A stretch of DNA of 64,000 bases from Aliiglaciecola sp. M165 (GCF_007197995.1 NZ_VKKH01000003.1:186001-250000), one strand, 5' to 3'; shown: positions 8,477 to 18,879, counted from the stretch's first letter. Made by a program: numbers and translations. The notes: generated by a model not told the origin, from the sequence alone.

Positions 8477-9961
8477 TTACACATCCAACAATAGACGTGT
8501 TGGATCTTCGAGCATTTCTTTGACCGTTACCAGGAAGCCAACAGACTCCTTGCCATCGATAATACGGTGGTCATAAGACAAAGCTAGATACATCATAGGT
8601 AAAATTTCTACTTTGCCATTCACCGCCATAGGGCGATCTTGAATTTTATGCATGCCCAGAATCGCACTTTGCGGTGGATTTATAATAGGTGTCGACATCA
8701 ATGAACCAAATACGCCGCCATTGGTAATGGTGAAGTTACCGCCTTGCAGTTCGTCCATTGAGAGCTTACCGTCACGACCTTTAATGGCGAGTGATTTAAT
8801 ACCGGCCTCAACACCTGCCATGCCTAACGAATCTGTATCACGAAGCACAGGTGTTACCAATCCGCGTGGTGTGGATACCGCAATCGAGATATCGAAGTAG
8901 TTATGATAAACAATATCATCACCGTCAATAGAAGCGTTTACTTCAGGGAAGCGTTTTAGTGCTTCGGTTACCGCTTTTACATAAAAAGACATGAAACCTA
9001 AACGAATACCATGACGCTTTTCAAAACTTTCTTGGTATTGCTTACGCAAATCCATGATGGGCTTCATGTTAATTTCATTAAATGTTGTCAACATGGCCGT
9101 AGAGTTTTTCGCTTCAAGTAAACGGTTAGCAATGGTTTTACGCAGACGTGTCATAGGTACACGTTTTTCAGTGCGCTCACCCGCAGGCACAACAGGCGCA
9201 GCTGCTGCAGGAGCTGCCGCGGCAGGTTGTGAACCGCCTTTAAGATGTTTTTCAACATCTTCTTTAGTGATACGACCGCCCTTACCGGTTCCTTTAATGT
9301 TTGATGCGTCGACACCCTTTTCTGCAAGCAAACGTCTTACGGAAGGGCTTAATGCATCGTTATCTTCTGCACTTTCTTCTGCATCAGTTGCTGTAGCGGC
9401 AGGCGCTGCGCCTGCACCTTCAACAAAGTTTGCAATGGCTTGCTCTGCGGTAACAGTGTCACCTTCTTGTGCAAGGATTTCACTTAATGAGCCGTCTGCT
9501 GGTGCAACAACTTCTAAAACCACTTTATCGGTTTCGATATCAACCAAATTTTGGTCGCGAGAAACAGCCTCTCCAGGCTTAACATGCCATGTTGCGATTG
9601 TTGCGTCTGCTACCGACTCCGGCAGCACAGGAACTTTTATTTCCACTGATTTACCCTTTGAACTTGAAGTAGTAGGTTGGCTAGCAGCAGGAGCAGGTTT
9701 TCCTGTTCCACCGGTAGAACCATTACCTTTTTCTAATTTTGCTATGATCTGCTCGCCGAGTACGGTATCGCCCTCAGCATCTAGAATTTCCGTTATCACG
9801 CCTTCTTCTGGAGAAACCACTTCCAACACCACTTTATCGGTTTCGATATCGACCAGGTTTTGATCTCGGCTGACTTTATCACCGACTTTGACGTGCCATG
9901 AAGCAATCGAAGCATCTGCAACAGATTCAGGCAACACCGGTACTTTTATTTCTATTGTCAT
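8477..9961 (-). CDS. sucB: 2-oxoglutarate dehydrogenase E2, dihydrolipoyl succinyltransferase with two lipoyl domains
   Basis: A 494-residue E2 of the 2-oxoglutarate dehydrogenase complex. It has two lipoyl domains, residues 1-76 and about 105-180, each with the lipoylation motif ETDKVVLEV (lysines 43 and 146), joined by a Ser/Thr/Gly-rich linker. An Ala-rich linker, a peripheral-subunit-binding domain ([14 protein letters not shown], about 220-255), another Ala/Pro linker and the catalytic domain with the SYDHRIIDG active-site motif follow. E. coli SucB is about 405 residues with a single lipoyl domain, so the extra domain is a real difference. The gene follows sucA by 12 bases and is followed by a strong hairpin. 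No E3 (lpd) gene is present nearby. Confidence 0.96.
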   Translation of the reverse strand: MTIEIKVPVLPESVADASIASWHVKVGDKVSRDQNLVDIETDKVVLEVVSPEEGVITEILDAEGDTVLGEQIIAKLEKGNGSTGGTGKPAPAASQPTTSSSKGKSVEIKVPVLPESVADATIATWHVKPGEAVSRDQNLVDIETDKVVLEVVAPADGSLSEILAQEGDTVTAEQAIANFVEGAGAAPAATATDAEESAEDNDALSPSVRRLLAEKGVDASNIKGTGKGGRITKEDVEKHLKGGSQPAAAAPAAAAPVVPAGERTEKRVPMTRLRKTIANRLLEAKNSTAMLTTFNEINMKPIMDLRKQYQESFEKRHGIRLGFMSFYVKAVTEALKRFPEVNASIDGDDIVYHNYFDISIAVSTPRGLVTPVLRDTDSLGMAGVEAGIKSLAIKGRDGKLSMDELQGGNFTITNGGVFGSLMSTPIINPPQSAILGMHKIQDRPMAVNGKVEILPMMYLALSYDHRIIDGKESVGFLVTVKEMLEDPTRLLLDV

Positions 9962-9973
9962 ACAGGTTCCTAA

Positions 9974-12793
9974 TTATAAAGTAAGTGCATCGTCAACCAA
10001 TGCTTTTTGTTGTTGGTTATGGACTGCGGTGTAACCCACGGCAGGTGAAGCTGCAGCAGTTCTGCCAGCATAAGTCAATGTGGCACTTTTGGGAATTGAA
10101 GTCCAAAAGTGATGCTGGCTGCAATACCATGCACCTTGGTTTTGTGGTTCTTCTTGACACCAAACCCAGTCTTTAACGTTCTTGTACTTGGTCGCCACTA
10201 ACTCGTCTAACTCTTTATGAGGGAACGGATACAATTGTTCAATACGAACAATGGCGACATCGTTTTGTTCGTTCTTACGACGTTGCTCTAACAAATCATA
10301 ATAAACTTTGCCTGAACACATCACTACACGTTTAACATCCGATGCTTTAATGTCGTCTATCTCGTCAATCACATTATGAAAGACACCATCAGTTAGCTCT
10401 TCTAAGCTCGATACCGCTAACGGATGACGTAACAACGACTTAGGTGACATGACAATCAACGGGCGACGCATCGGACGGATGGCCTGACGTCTGATCATAT
10501 TGTAAACCTGCGCCGGTGTAGAAGGTACGCAAACCTGCCAATTATGATCTGCACATAACTGCAAGAATCGCTCAAGTCTGGCTGAACTATGCTCTGGGCC
10601 TTGGCCTTCGTATCCGTGAGGGAGCAACAATGTTAGGCCACAAAGCCTACCCCATTTTGCTTCCCCTGAACTTAAAAACTGATCGATAACCACTTGGGCA
10701 CCGTTGGCAAAGTCACCGAATTGCGCTTCCCAAATGGTTAACGTCCCAGGTTCTGCGGTTGCATAGCCAAATTCAAACGCCATGACTGCTGCTTCAGACA
10801 ACACTGAATCGTATATTTCCATACGACCTTGTTTGTCATGGATATGCTGCAACGGCATATAATCACTGCCATCAGCTTGATTGTGAAGCACAGCATGCCT
10901 GTGGAAAAACGTACCACGACCAGAATCTTGACCGGTCATACGGATCCCTGTACCAATATCAACGATGCTTGCATAGGCCAGGTTTTCAGCCATTCCCCAA
11001 TCTAGCAGCTTGTCGCCGTTAATCATGGCTTCACGATCACCATAAAGCTTTTTAACGCGAGATTGAAGTTTGTGATCTTCTGGGTAAGTTAAAATACTTT
11101 TACCTAGTTCAACGAGTTTGTCTTTGGTTATCGACGCATCATATTCCACATCCCAGTCGTGACCTAAGTAAGGTGTCCAGTCAACCGAATGTTCGGTCAT
11201 CGGTCTCCATTCCTCTACTACGCACGCGCCGTGGTCCAGCGCTGCACGATACTCAGTAATCAACTTTTCAACTTCATGCTCGTCAATTGTCCCTTCAGAG
11301 GTTAATTGGTCTGCATAAATTTGACGTGGCACGGAGTGCTTTTTGATTTTTTGATACATCAAGGGCTGAGTTGCATTTGGCTCATCCGCTTCGTTATGGC
11401 CATGGCGACGATAACAAACCAAGTCAATGACCACATCTCGCTTAAATGTATTGCGATAATCCAACGCTAATTTTGTCACAAACATCACCGCTTCAGGATC
11501 ATCTGAGTTGACGTGGAATATAGGCGCCTGAACCATCTTGGCAATATCAGTACAATATTGTGTCGAGCGTGTATCTTCGGTCTTAGACGTAGTGAAACCA
11601 ACTTGGTTGTTGATAACGATACGAACGGTCCCTCCCACTTTAAAACCACGGGTTTGAGACATGTTAAATGTTTCTTGCACAACACCCTGACCAGCAATCG
11701 CTGAGTCACCATGAATGGTAATAGGCAATACTGCAGAGCCATCTTCACAATCACGTCGGTCCAGACGTGCGCGCACCGACCCCATCACCACAGGGTTAAC
11801 GATTTCAAGGTGAGAGGGGTTAAAAGCAAGTGCTAAGTGAACATTTCCACCCGGCGTAGCAAAATCAGAAGAGAAGCCCGCGTGATACTTAACATCACCT
11901 GCTCCAAGACTTTCGTCATGTTTACCCGAGAACTCATCAAAAAGCACAGAAGGGTTTTTGCCAAGAACATTCACTAAGACATTTAATCTGCCTCGGTGCG
12001 CCATACCAACAACGACTTCTTTGGTACCGTTTGCTCCGGCGTGACTGATTAATCCCTTTAACATCGGAACTAATGCATCACCACCTTCAAGGGAAAAACG
12101 CTTTGCTCCGGGGAATTTCGCACCTAGGTATTTTTCCATCCCGTCAGCGGCGATAAGCCCTTTTAAAATATTAACTTTTTCGTCACGACTAATTTCAGGT
12201 TTGGCTTGAACCGATTCAATACGCTGTTGTAACCAACGCTTTTGTTCCGTGTCGGTAATATGCATGTATTCTGCGCCAATAGAACCACAGTAGGTGCGGT
12301 TGAGTGACGCAAATAGCTCTTTAAGACTCATTGAGTCCTGACCAATTGCATAAGAGCCCACGTTATATCGCGTATCGAAGTCTTTTTCGCTGAGCGTATG
12401 ATGTGACAACTCTAAATCGCGAACTCGTTCCTGTTTCCATAAACCAAGCGGATCTAAGTTGGCGTGTTGGTGCCCTCTGAATCGATAAGCATTGATCAAT
12501 TGCAGCACTTTAACTTGTTTCTCGTCACCACCGGCTTGTGGTGCCGCAGTCGCTCCGGCTCGAGCAGCTGGGCCTAAAGCTGCCATAGCTCTAAATTGTT
12601 CTCGAATGACCGTATGGTTCGAATCGAGCTCAACTCCGTCTAATTTGGGCAGACTATCAAAGATGGTGCGCCACTGCGCTGAAACACTATTTGGATCATC
12701 CAAATACATTTCGTAGAGCTCTTCTACGTAAGCAGCGTTGCCGCCAGCCATGTGGGAAGAATCCCACCACGCTTTCATTACGCTTTGTTGCAT
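9974..12793 (-). CDS. sucA: 2-oxoglutarate dehydrogenase E1 component
   Basis: A 939-residue thiamine-diphosphate enzyme, the usual length for SucA. Recognisable parts are the N-terminal helix (VEELYEMYLDDPNSV) that docks E2, the GMAHRGRLNVLVNVLGK segment, the ThDP/Mg motif region GDSAIAGQGVVQE, and the C-terminal transketolase-like domain (EAQFGDFANGAQVVIDQF). It decarboxylates 2-oxoglutarate and passes the succinyl group to the lipoyl arms of SucB. Start ATG is preceded by AAGGGACAATA. It is separated from sdhB by 172 bases containing a strong terminator, so it likely has its own promoter there as well as partial readthrough from sdh. Confidence 0.97.
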   Translation of the reverse strand: MQQSVMKAWWDSSHMAGGNAAYVEELYEMYLDDPNSVSAQWRTIFDSLPKLDGVELDSNHTVIREQFRAMAALGPAARAGATAAPQAGGDEKQVKVLQLINAYRFRGHQHANLDPLGLWKQERVRDLELSHHTLSEKDFDTRYNVGSYAIGQDSMSLKELFASLNRTYCGSIGAEYMHITDTEQKRWLQQRIESVQAKPEISRDEKVNILKGLIAADGMEKYLGAKFPGAKRFSLEGGDALVPMLKGLISHAGANGTKEVVVGMAHRGRLNVLVNVLGKNPSVLFDEFSGKHDESLGAGDVKYHAGFSSDFATPGGNVHLALAFNPSHLEIVNPVVMGSVRARLDRRDCEDGSAVLPITIHGDSAIAGQGVVQETFNMSQTRGFKVGGTVRIVINNQVGFTTSKTEDTRSTQYCTDIAKMVQAPIFHVNSDDPEAVMFVTKLALDYRNTFKRDVVIDLVCYRRHGHNEADEPNATQPLMYQKIKKHSVPRQIYADQLTSEGTIDEHEVEKLITEYRAALDHGACVVEEWRPMTEHSVDWTPYLGHDWDVEYDASITKDKLVELGKSILTYPEDHKLQSRVKKLYGDREAMINGDKLLDWGMAENLAYASIVDIGTGIRMTGQDSGRGTFFHRHAVLHNQADGSDYMPLQHIHDKQGRMEIYDSVLSEAAVMAFEFGYATAEPGTLTIWEAQFGDFANGAQVVIDQFLSSGEAKWGRLCGLTLLLPHGYEGQGPEHSSARLERFLQLCADHNWQVCVPSTPAQVYNMIRRQAIRPMRRPLIVMSPKSLLRHPLAVSSLEELTDGVFHNVIDEIDDIKASDVKRVVMCSGKVYYDLLEQRRKNEQNDVAIVRIEQLYPFPHKELDELVATKYKNVKDWVWCQEEPQNQGAWYCSQHHFWTSIPKSATLTYAGRTAAASPAVGYTAVHNQQQKALVDDALTL

Positions 12794-12892
12794 TATTGTC
12801 CCTTGTTTAATTAAGGCTCATTTCCGGTATCTGCATTCGACAGAAAACCATTAGTTATTTTACTTTAACCTGTAAGGCTCGAATTTTTAAGC

Positions 12893-12919
12893 AAAAAAGC
12901 CATCCTGAAAAGGATGGCT
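12893..12919 (-). terminator. Rho-independent terminator after sdhB
   Basis: On the minus strand AGCCATCC and GGATGGCT pair around a six-base loop and are followed by TTTTTT. It lies 46 bases after the sdhB stop and separates the sdhCDAB and sucABCD transcripts, fully or in part. Confidence 0.8.
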
Positions 12920-12965
12920 ATTTAGACTTGCAGTCTGTAAAAACATACGTTTTTATTCGACTAAA

Positions 12966-13676
12966 CTAAACAGCCCGTTGCAAAAGCATAGACTTAATCT
13001 GACCAATTGCCTTGGTCGGATTCAATCCTTTGGGGCACACCTGAACACAATTCATGATCCCGTGACATCTGAACACGCTAAATGCATCGTCTAAGTCACT
13101 CAACCTTTCATCAGTCGCTGTGTCTCGGCTATCGATTAAAAAGCGGTAAGCATGAAGCAAACCCGCTGGACCGATAAATTTGTCTGGATTCCACCAAAAT
13201 GATGGGCATGACGTTGAACAACATGCACAGAGTATACACTCATATAATCCGTCTAATTTTGCTCGCTCTTCAGGAGATTGCAAGTGCTCTCTTGCCGGTG
13301 GCTGCTTACCGTCGTTAATTAAAAACGGCTTTATTTTTTCATACTGGGTATAGAACTGTGTCATATCGACAACAAGGTCGCGAACTACTGGTAGCCCAGG
13401 TAATGGACGGACAACGATTTTGCCTTTTCCTAGTGCCGACAATGGTGTTATGCAGGCTAAACCGTTTTTGCCATTCATGTTGAGACCATCTGAGCCACAC
13501 ACACCCTCACGGCAGGAGCGACGGAAAGACAGTGTTGGATCTTGCTCTTTCAGGGCAATCAAGGCATCTAGCACCATCATGTCTTGCCCTTCTTCTACCT
13601 CTAAAGTGTAATCTTGCATGCGAGGTGCGTTATCAACATCCGGGTTGTAACGATATACTGATATATTGAGTTGCAT
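12966..13676 (-). CDS. sdhB: Succinate dehydrogenase iron-sulfur subunit
   Basis: A 236-residue iron-sulfur protein of succinate:quinone oxidoreductase. The [2Fe-2S] ligands appear in CREGVCGSDG and the later NGLAC, the [4Fe-4S] ligands in CILCACCSTSCP, and the [3Fe-4S] ligands in CHGIMNCVQVCPKGLNP. It carries electrons from the SdhA flavin to quinone at the SdhCD membrane anchor. It follows sdhA by 14 bases in the order sdhC-D-A-B and is the last gene of the operon, followed by a terminator. Confidence 0.97.
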   Translation of the reverse strand: MQLNISVYRYNPDVDNAPRMQDYTLEVEEGQDMMVLDALIALKEQDPTLSFRRSCREGVCGSDGLNMNGKNGLACITPLSALGKGKIVVRPLPGLPVVRDLVVDMTQFYTQYEKIKPFLINDGKQPPAREHLQSPEERAKLDGLYECILCACCSTSCPSFWWNPDKFIGPAGLLHAYRFLIDSRDTATDERLSDLDDAFSVFRCHGIMNCVQVCPKGLNPTKAIGQIKSMLLQRAV

Positions 13677-13690
13677 CTTCGTTACTCCTC

Positions 13691-15460
13691 TTAATAAGTT
13701 CTTGCTTTAGGTGGAAACGCTTCACGCAGTTTTGGTGTCATATTGACATCACGACGCGCCATCGATTCTGACTCAGGCAAATACACTGAGTGGCACAACC
13801 AGTTTTCATCATCACGATCTGGGAAGTCAAATCGGCTGTGAGCACCACGGCTTTCCGTTCTGAAGTTCGCAGCAACTGCTGTACTGTATGCTGTTTCCAT
13901 CAAATTATCTAATTCCAGACACTCGATTCGTTGCGTGTTGAAATCACTGCTCTTATCGTCCAAACGCGCATTTTGCAGTCGTTCACGAATTTCTTTCAAT
14001 TCTGCCAAACCCTCTGCCATAGCTTCACCTTCTCTAAATACCGAGAAATTGAGCTGCATGCACTTCTGAAGATCTTTTTTGATCTGAACAGGATCTTCGC
14101 CTTTTCCGACTTCAGAGTTTTCCCAACGGTTGAAGCGCACAAGTGCTTCATCCACGTCGGTTTTGCTTGCATCACGTGCTTCAATCTTATCGATCGCTTT
14201 GCCAAGGTGCAGTCCGGTAGCTCGTCCAAACACAACCAAATCGAGTAGAGAGTTGCCACCCAGTCGATTAGCGCCGTGTACAGATACACAAGCTATCTCA
14301 CCACAGGCAAACAAACCGCCGATTGGCTTCTCGTTGCCGTCTTGGTCAATACCAATCGCTTGACCATCTACATTAGTTGGGATCCCACCCATCATGTAGT
14401 GGCAGGTCGGAATAACAGGGATAGGTTCTTTGACCGGGTCAACGTGAGCAAATGTGCGTGATAGCTCCAGGATCCCAGGCAAACGAGACTCAAGAACTTC
14501 TTTACCTAAGTGATCTAATTTCAATTTGATATGCGTTCCCCACGGACCTTCACATCCGCGGCCTTCTCGAATTTCTGTCATCATTGAACGGGCAACAACG
14601 TCACGTCCGGCCAAGTCTTTGGCATTAGGCGCATAGCGCTCCATGAAACGTTCACCGTCTTTATTGAGTAGATAGCCACCTTCTCCGCGACAACCTTCTG
14701 TTACCAATGTTCCCGCACCGGCGATTCCGGTTGGGTGAAACTGCCACATTTCCATATCTTGCACCGGCACACCAGCGCGAAGTGCCATGCCAACACCGTC
14801 ACCAGTATTGATATGTGCATTAGTCGTTGAGGCATAAATACGCCCTGCACCACCAGTCGCCAAAACAACAGCTTTAGATTTGAAATAAACCACTTCACCG
14901 GTTTCAATATCAATGGCAGTACAGCCGACCACATCGCCGTCTTGGTTTTTCACCAAATCCAACGCGTACCATTCGCTAAAGACTTTGGTTTTATTTTTTA
15001 CATTTTGTTGGTAGAGCAAATGAAGCAAAGCGTGACCTGTTCGGTCGGCTGCGGCTGCAGTTCGAGCGCCCTGCTCTCCACCAAAGTTTTGTGATTGTCC
15101 ACCGAAAGGACGTTGATAAATTTTACCGTTTTCGAAACGTGAGAAAGGAAGTCCCATATTCTCCATTTCGATAATGGCTTCAGGGCCTGTTTTACACATG
15201 TATTCGATCGCATCTTGGTCGCCAATGTAATCGGAGCCCTTGACCGTGTCGTACATGTGCCATTCCCAATTATCTTCATGGGCGTTACCTAAAGCGACCG
15301 TGATACCACCTTGGGCAGACACCGTGTGTGAACGGGTTGGAAATACCTTCGAAAGCAATGCGCAAGATCTACCTGACTGAGAAATTTGCAAAGCCGCACG
15401 CATTCCAGCGCCGCCTGCACCAACTACTACCGCATCGAACTCATGAACTGGAATCGTCAC
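13691..15460 (-). CDS. sdhA: Succinate dehydrogenase flavoprotein subunit
   Basis: A 589-residue flavoprotein that oxidises succinate to fumarate. The FAD-binding [13 protein letters not shown] is near residue 12, the covalent-flavin histidine is H45 in [12 protein letters not shown], and the active-site segments [21 protein letters not shown] and [11 protein letters not shown] are present. Length and motifs match E. coli SdhA. It starts directly after the sdhD stop and is followed 14 bases later by sdhB. Confidence 0.97.
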   Translation of the reverse strand: MTIPVHEFDAVVVGAGGAGMRAALQISQSGRSCALLSKVFPTRSHTVSAQGGITVALGNAHEDNWEWHMYDTVKGSDYIGDQDAIEYMCKTGPEAIIEMENMGLPFSRFENGKIYQRPFGGQSQNFGGEQGARTAAAADRTGHALLHLLYQQNVKNKTKVFSEWYALDLVKNQDGDVVGCTAIDIETGEVVYFKSKAVVLATGGAGRIYASTTNAHINTGDGVGMALRAGVPVQDMEMWQFHPTGIAGAGTLVTEGCRGEGGYLLNKDGERFMERYAPNAKDLAGRDVVARSMMTEIREGRGCEGPWGTHIKLKLDHLGKEVLESRLPGILELSRTFAHVDPVKEPIPVIPTCHYMMGGIPTNVDGQAIGIDQDGNEKPIGGLFACGEIACVSVHGANRLGGNSLLDLVVFGRATGLHLGKAIDKIEARDASKTDVDEALVRFNRWENSEVGKGEDPVQIKKDLQKCMQLNFSVFREGEAMAEGLAELKEIRERLQNARLDDKSSDFNTQRIECLELDNLMETAYSTAVAANFRTESRGAHSRFDFPDRDDENWLCHSVYLPESESMARRDVNMTPKLREAFPPKARTY

Positions 15461-15808
15461 TTAAACACCCCACAAAACAAATAAACCAACTGCTACATAT
15501 ACGAACGCAATAATATTCAACACATACTGAATCGTTGCTCTTAATCCAGGAGCCTTCACATAATCTGTTAGCACCTGCCATAGCCCAATGCGGACATGAA
15601 ACATGATTGCCACTAGCGTTGCTAAGGTAAACACCTTCATAAACATGCCGTCAAACAGTCCTTTCCATATTTCGAAAGTCACAACAGGTGTTGTGACAAA
15701 GAAGTAGGCCATGTACACAGTAAACAATGTGATGATCAGTGCTGTCGCTCTAAGCGTGACATAATCCTGAACGCCATCTCGTTTCAGGCTTGCTTGATTC
15801 GTTACCAT
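15461..15808 (-). CDS. sdhD: Succinate dehydrogenase membrane anchor subunit (cytochrome b556)
   Basis: A 115-residue integral membrane protein with three hydrophobic helices. I start it at ATG 15808 because the protein then opens MVTNQASLKRDGVQDYV, matching the SdhD N-terminus and length, and AGGAG precedes it; a longer reading to 15844 adds an unrelated polar extension. The heme-b histidine is in the IMFHVRIGLWQVLTDYVK segment. With SdhC it binds heme and quinone. It overlaps the end of sdhC by seven bases and abuts sdhA. Confidence 0.92.
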   Translation of the reverse strand: MVTNQASLKRDGVQDYVTLRATALIITLFTVYMAYFFVTTPVVTFEIWKGLFDGMFMKVFTLATLVAIMFHVRIGLWQVLTDYVKAPGLRATIQYVLNIIAFVYVAVGLFVLWGV

Positions 15809-16176
15809 AATACAACTCCTATCACGACCGTTAGAAGTATCCACAAGCCAATAGTTGCTTGGGCACTTACATTTCCTGATTTAATTTCTTCCCAGTGTCC
15901 CATGTCCATAATGACATGACGGATACCGCCCAAGATGTGGTACGTCAATGCTGACAAGGTGCCAATTGCAATGAATTTGCCAAGTGGGCCAGAAGAAACT
16001 TCTTTTACAGTGTTAAAGCCATCTAAAGATGATACTGACACTGCCCAGGCCCAGATCACAAAGATCAAAGCAAAAAACATGGCAACGCCGGTAACACGGT
16101 GTAGGATAGAAACGATAGCCGAAGGAGGGAAACTGATTGTATTCAGTTGTAGATTTACTGGTCTTTGTTTTTTCAC
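15802..16176 (-). CDS. sdhC: Succinate dehydrogenase cytochrome b556 subunit
   Basis: A 124-residue membrane protein with three hydrophobic segments. The SIVSILHRVTGVAMF motif, with the quinone-site serine and arginine, and the heme-ligand histidine in TYHILGGIRHVIMD are those of SdhC. It starts with GTG at 16176 and is the first gene of sdhCDAB; a good promoter lies about 80 bases upstream. It anchors the SdhAB dimer to the inner membrane with SdhD. Confidence 0.95.
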   Translation of the reverse strand: MKKQRPVNLQLNTISFPPSAIVSILHRVTGVAMFFALIFVIWAWAVSVSSLDGFNTVKEVSSGPLGKFIAIGTLSALTYHILGGIRHVIMDMGHWEEIKSGNVSAQATIGLWILLTVVIGVVLW

Positions 16177-16254
16177 GTTATATGCCTGTAATCATCGTAG
16201 GGATAATTCGCCTTATGTTGCAAGTAGTTCACTTTCAACGTGTTTAAATGGAAT

Positions 16255-16284
16255 ATTATCAATAAGCTGTGCAAATATTGTCAA
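16255..16284 (-). promoter_or_regulatory. sdhCDAB promoter candidate
   Basis: On the minus strand TTGACA (16284-16279), an 18-base spacer and GATAAT (16260-16255) form a near-consensus sigma-70 promoter about 80 bases upstream of sdhC. Confidence 0.65.
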
Positions 16285-16304
16285 TTTGTGCAAATGTTGT
16301 TAAT
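16268..16304. repeat. Two tandem 18-base repeats at the sdh promoter
   Basis: TGTGCAAATATTGTCAAT at 16268-16285 and TGTGCAAATGTTGTTAAT at 16287-16304 differ at two positions and repeat with a 19-base period. The first copy covers the -35 box and part of the spacer of the sdh promoter, so a dimeric regulator bound here would affect transcription. ArcA, which uses direct repeats and controls sdh in enterics, is a candidate but the match to its usual motif is only partial. Confidence 0.55.
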
Positions 16305-16485
16305 TTTTTTTTAAACCTTTAACAACTAAGCAATTTTTTTCCATTTAGTGCGTCAAAGTATATCCAGCGTTTTGCTTAATTACAATTTTTGTTCTTTATT
16401 AAAAGAAGATAAATCGAAGTTACGATTTTTTACGTATACGGATTGTCCATAATCAGAATATATATTAAGCATTCATGCATTAAAA

Positions 16486-16514
16486 TTGACTTGAAGGGAC
16501 TTTATCAGTACAAA
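16486..16514 (+). promoter_or_regulatory. gltA promoter candidate
   Basis: TTGACT, a 17-base spacer and TACAAA, about 75 bases upstream of the gltA start. The -35 is close to consensus and the -10 matches four of six positions. Confidence 0.45.
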
Positions 16515-16589
16515 TAGCGACACTTTTTTTCAAGGTCGTTAATACAAATTTCGTTAACGTCTACAGAACTAGTCTGAGGAGAACATCTT

Positions 16590-17870
16590 ATGGCAGAACA
16601 GAACGCCATTTTAAAAGTAGGTGATAAAGAAGTAGAACTGCCAATTTTGTCAGGAACTGCTGGACATGATGTGATTGATGTTCGCGCTTTGGGCGCCAGT
16701 GGATACTTTACTTTTGACCCTGGTTTTATGGCTACTGGTTCTTGCGAATCATCCATCACCTTTATTGATGGTGCCAAAGGTATTTTGTTGCATAGAGGCT
16801 ACTCGATTGAAGATCTGGCAAGAGATGCTGATTATATCGAAGTCTGTTACATGCTATTACATGACAAAACACCGACGTCAGAAGAATATGCAGATTTTAA
16901 GCACACGATCACTAACCACACATTGGTTCACGATCAAGTCACTAACTTTTTCCGTGGTTTTAGAAGAGATGCCCACCCTATGGCAATGCTTTGTGGAACC
17001 GTGGGAGCTTTAGCCAGCTTTTACCATGATGACCTAGACATTTCCGACCCAGAGCAGCGCTTGCGCAGCGCCTATCGCCTAGTGGCTAAAATGCCTACTT
17101 TGGTGGCTATGTGTTACAAGTACAGTATTGGTCAACCGTTTGTCTATCCAAAGAATTCATTAAGCTATGCAGAAAACTTCCTTAACATGATGTTCTCTGT
17201 ACCTGCTGAAGACTATCAAATTAGTCCAGCGGTTGCTCGTGCAATGGATAGGATCTTTACGTTGCATGCAGACCATGAGCAAAACGCGTCGACATCAACA
17301 GTTAGATTGGCAGGTTCGTCTGGTGCGAATCCCTACGCATGTATTGCGGCAGGTGTTGCATCACTTTGGGGCCCAGCTCATGGTGGTGCTAATGAAGCCT
17401 GTTTAAATATGTTAGAAGAAATTGGCAGTGTTGATCGCATACCAGAGTTCATCGCCCGTGCTAAAGATAAAGCGGACCCGTTCCGTTTGATGGGCTTTGG
17501 ACATCGTGTCTATAAAAACTTCGACCCTCGCGCGACCGTTATGCGCGAAAGCTGTCACGAAGTTTTAAATGAATTAAACATCGATGATCCCTTGCTCAAT
17601 GTTGCCATGGAGTTGGAAAAAATCGCGCTAAACGACCCGTACTTTGCAGAGAAAAAATTATTCCCGAATGTTGATTTTTATTCAGGAATTATTCTCAAAG
17701 CCATTGGTATTCCTACCAATATGTTTACATGTATTTTTGCATTGGCACGAACTGTAGGTTGGGTTTCACACTGGCATGAAATGTTAAGTCAGAAAGGCCA
17801 AAAAATTGGCCGCCCTCGCCAGTTATATACCGGTGAAGCGCAACGTCAGTACACACCAATCAAAAAGTAG
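16590..17870 (+). CDS. gltA: Citrate synthase (type II, hexameric class)
   Basis: A 426-residue citrate synthase that condenses acetyl-CoA and oxaloacetate. The active-site histidines are visible in [25 protein letters not shown] and [14 protein letters not shown], and the N-terminal beta domain ([15 protein letters not shown]) is that of the NADH-regulated gammaproteobacterial type. A strong ribosome site (GAGGAG) precedes the ATG. It is divergent from sdhCDAB, the same arrangement as in E. coli, and is followed by a clear terminator. Confidence 0.97.
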   Translation: MAEQNAILKVGDKEVELPILSGTAGHDVIDVRALGASGYFTFDPGFMATGSCESSITFIDGAKGILLHRGYSIEDLARDADYIEVCYMLLHDKTPTSEEYADFKHTITNHTLVHDQVTNFFRGFRRDAHPMAMLCGTVGALASFYHDDLDISDPEQRLRSAYRLVAKMPTLVAMCYKYSIGQPFVYPKNSLSYAENFLNMMFSVPAEDYQISPAVARAMDRIFTLHADHEQNASTSTVRLAGSSGANPYACIAAGVASLWGPAHGGANEACLNMLEEIGSVDRIPEFIARAKDKADPFRLMGFGHRVYKNFDPRATVMRESCHEVLNELNIDDPLLNVAMELEKIALNDPYFAEKKLFPNVDFYSGIILKAIGIPTNMFTCIFALARTVGWVSHWHEMLSQKGQKIGRPRQLYTGEAQRQYTPIKK

Positions 17871-17891
17871 CCCTTTGGTTGATTTGAAAAG

Positions 17892-17916
17892 TAGCGCCTC
17901 TTGGCGCTATTTTTTT
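17892..17916 (+). terminator. Rho-independent terminator of gltA
   Basis: TAGCGCC and GGCGCTA pair around TCTT and are followed by seven T. Confidence 0.9.
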
Positions 17917-17976
17917 CATTGTTGAAAACGAATACCAATTTCACTTTTTACATCACCCATACCTAGAAGGAAAATT

Positions 17977-18387
17977 ATGATCCATACTCATGCAAAACTG
18001 CTTGGTTATCTCGGACTCATTCCCTTTATTGTTATGCCGTTTTGGATAACTTGGGGCACGGTTTCGTTTTTCGAAGGTTTTAGCTTTTTTTCACAATATT
18101 CTGCCATTATTTTGTCTTTCCTAGGCGGGGTTATCTGGTTAGACGCAATTCGTCATGAAAAGCCAATTTCTCAACTTTATATAGCAATGCTGCCGAGTAT
18201 TACTGCCTGGTTAAGTATTTCATTGTTACCCGCACTCAGCGGATTAATTGTCTTGTTCTTTTCATATCTTTTGTTGATCCTGTACGAATTTAAAGTCATG
18301 CCCATGGCGAGTTGGTACCGTTCACTAAGAATTCGGTTAACAACCATTGCAATGGGTACGCACCTAATGATGATGTGGTTGGCTTGA
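17977..18387 (+). CDS. DUF3429-type small membrane protein
   Basis: A 136-residue protein with about four hydrophobic helices, starting after AGAAGGAAAATT. The N-terminal LLGYLGLIPF and the central FLGGVIWLDAIRHEK segment resemble DUF3429 proteins, inner-membrane proteins of unknown function. It sits alone between the gltA terminator and an acetyltransferase gene 18 bases downstream, with which it may be co-transcribed. No catalytic motif is visible. Confidence 0.6.
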   Translation: MIHTHAKLLGYLGLIPFIVMPFWITWGTVSFFEGFSFFSQYSAIILSFLGGVIWLDAIRHEKPISQLYIAMLPSITAWLSISLLPALSGLIVLFFSYLLLILYEFKVMPMASWYRSLRIRLTTIAMGTHLMMMWLA

Positions 18388-18405
18388 ACCAGCAGAGAAT
18401 GGAAA

Positions 18406-18879
18406 ATGAATGAAATGAAATTCCTAATTCGTAATGCGACCGCAGCAGATCTACCAATACTTATGCAGTTTGAACAAGGCATTGTGAATGCCGAACGCCC
18501 TTTTGATGATACCTTGAAGGATGGCCAGATTCACTACTACGATCTCGCTGAAAAAATTGAATCTCCAACATGCTGTGTAAAAGTTATTGAGGTCAACACG
18601 GTAGTGGTCGCCTCGGGATTTGCAGAAATACGTGCGGCCAAAGATTATTACAAACACAATCAATACGGACATTTGGGGTTTATGTATGTCTTACCAGAAT
18701 ATAGAGGAAAAGGGCTAAATCAACTTTTACTCGATGCGTTGATCCAATGGTGTAAAGAACGTGAAGTAAATGAAATTAGGTTAGAAGTTTACCCTGACAA
18801 TCTCGGCGCCATAAAAGCCTATAAAAAAGTCGGCTTTGAACCACAGTTGCTTCAAATGAGATTACATCAAGAAAAATAG
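18406..18879 (+). CDS. GNAT-family N-acetyltransferase
   Basis: A 157-residue GCN5-related acetyltransferase. The acetyl-CoA-binding motif A is GFMYVLPEYRGKGLNQLLLDAL (given here as the central VLPEYRGKGL segment), followed by EIRLEVYPDNLGAIKAYKKVGF, the usual end of the fold. The substrate is unknown. It follows the DUF3429 gene closely and ends in a hairpin shared with the converging manB gene. Confidence 0.85.
   Translation: MNEMKFLIRNATAADLPILMQFEQGIVNAERPFDDTLKDGQIHYYDLAEKIESPTCCVKVIEVNTVVVASGFAEIRAAKDYYKHNQYGHLGFMYVLPEYRGKGLNQLLLDALIQWCKEREVNEIRLEVYPDNLGAIKAYKKVGFEPQLLQMRLHQEK

Larger units (their letters stand above)
16177..16589. other. Divergent control region between sdhC and gltA
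   Basis: A 413-base AT-rich region without a gene. It holds one promoter candidate for each side and a pair of near-identical tandem 18-base repeats overlapping the sdh promoter, each listed separately. Confidence 0.7.

Noticed and set aside
9054-9863. 269-codon open frame on the plus strand inside sucB
   Set aside because: It is the complement of the Ala/Ser-rich linkers and repeated lipoyl domains of sucB; low-complexity translation and no ribosome site. A shadow of the real gene.
15809-15844. Longer SdhD reading frame
   Set aside because: It adds 12 polar residues within the end of sdhC; ATG 15808 gives the family start and length with AGGAG upstream.
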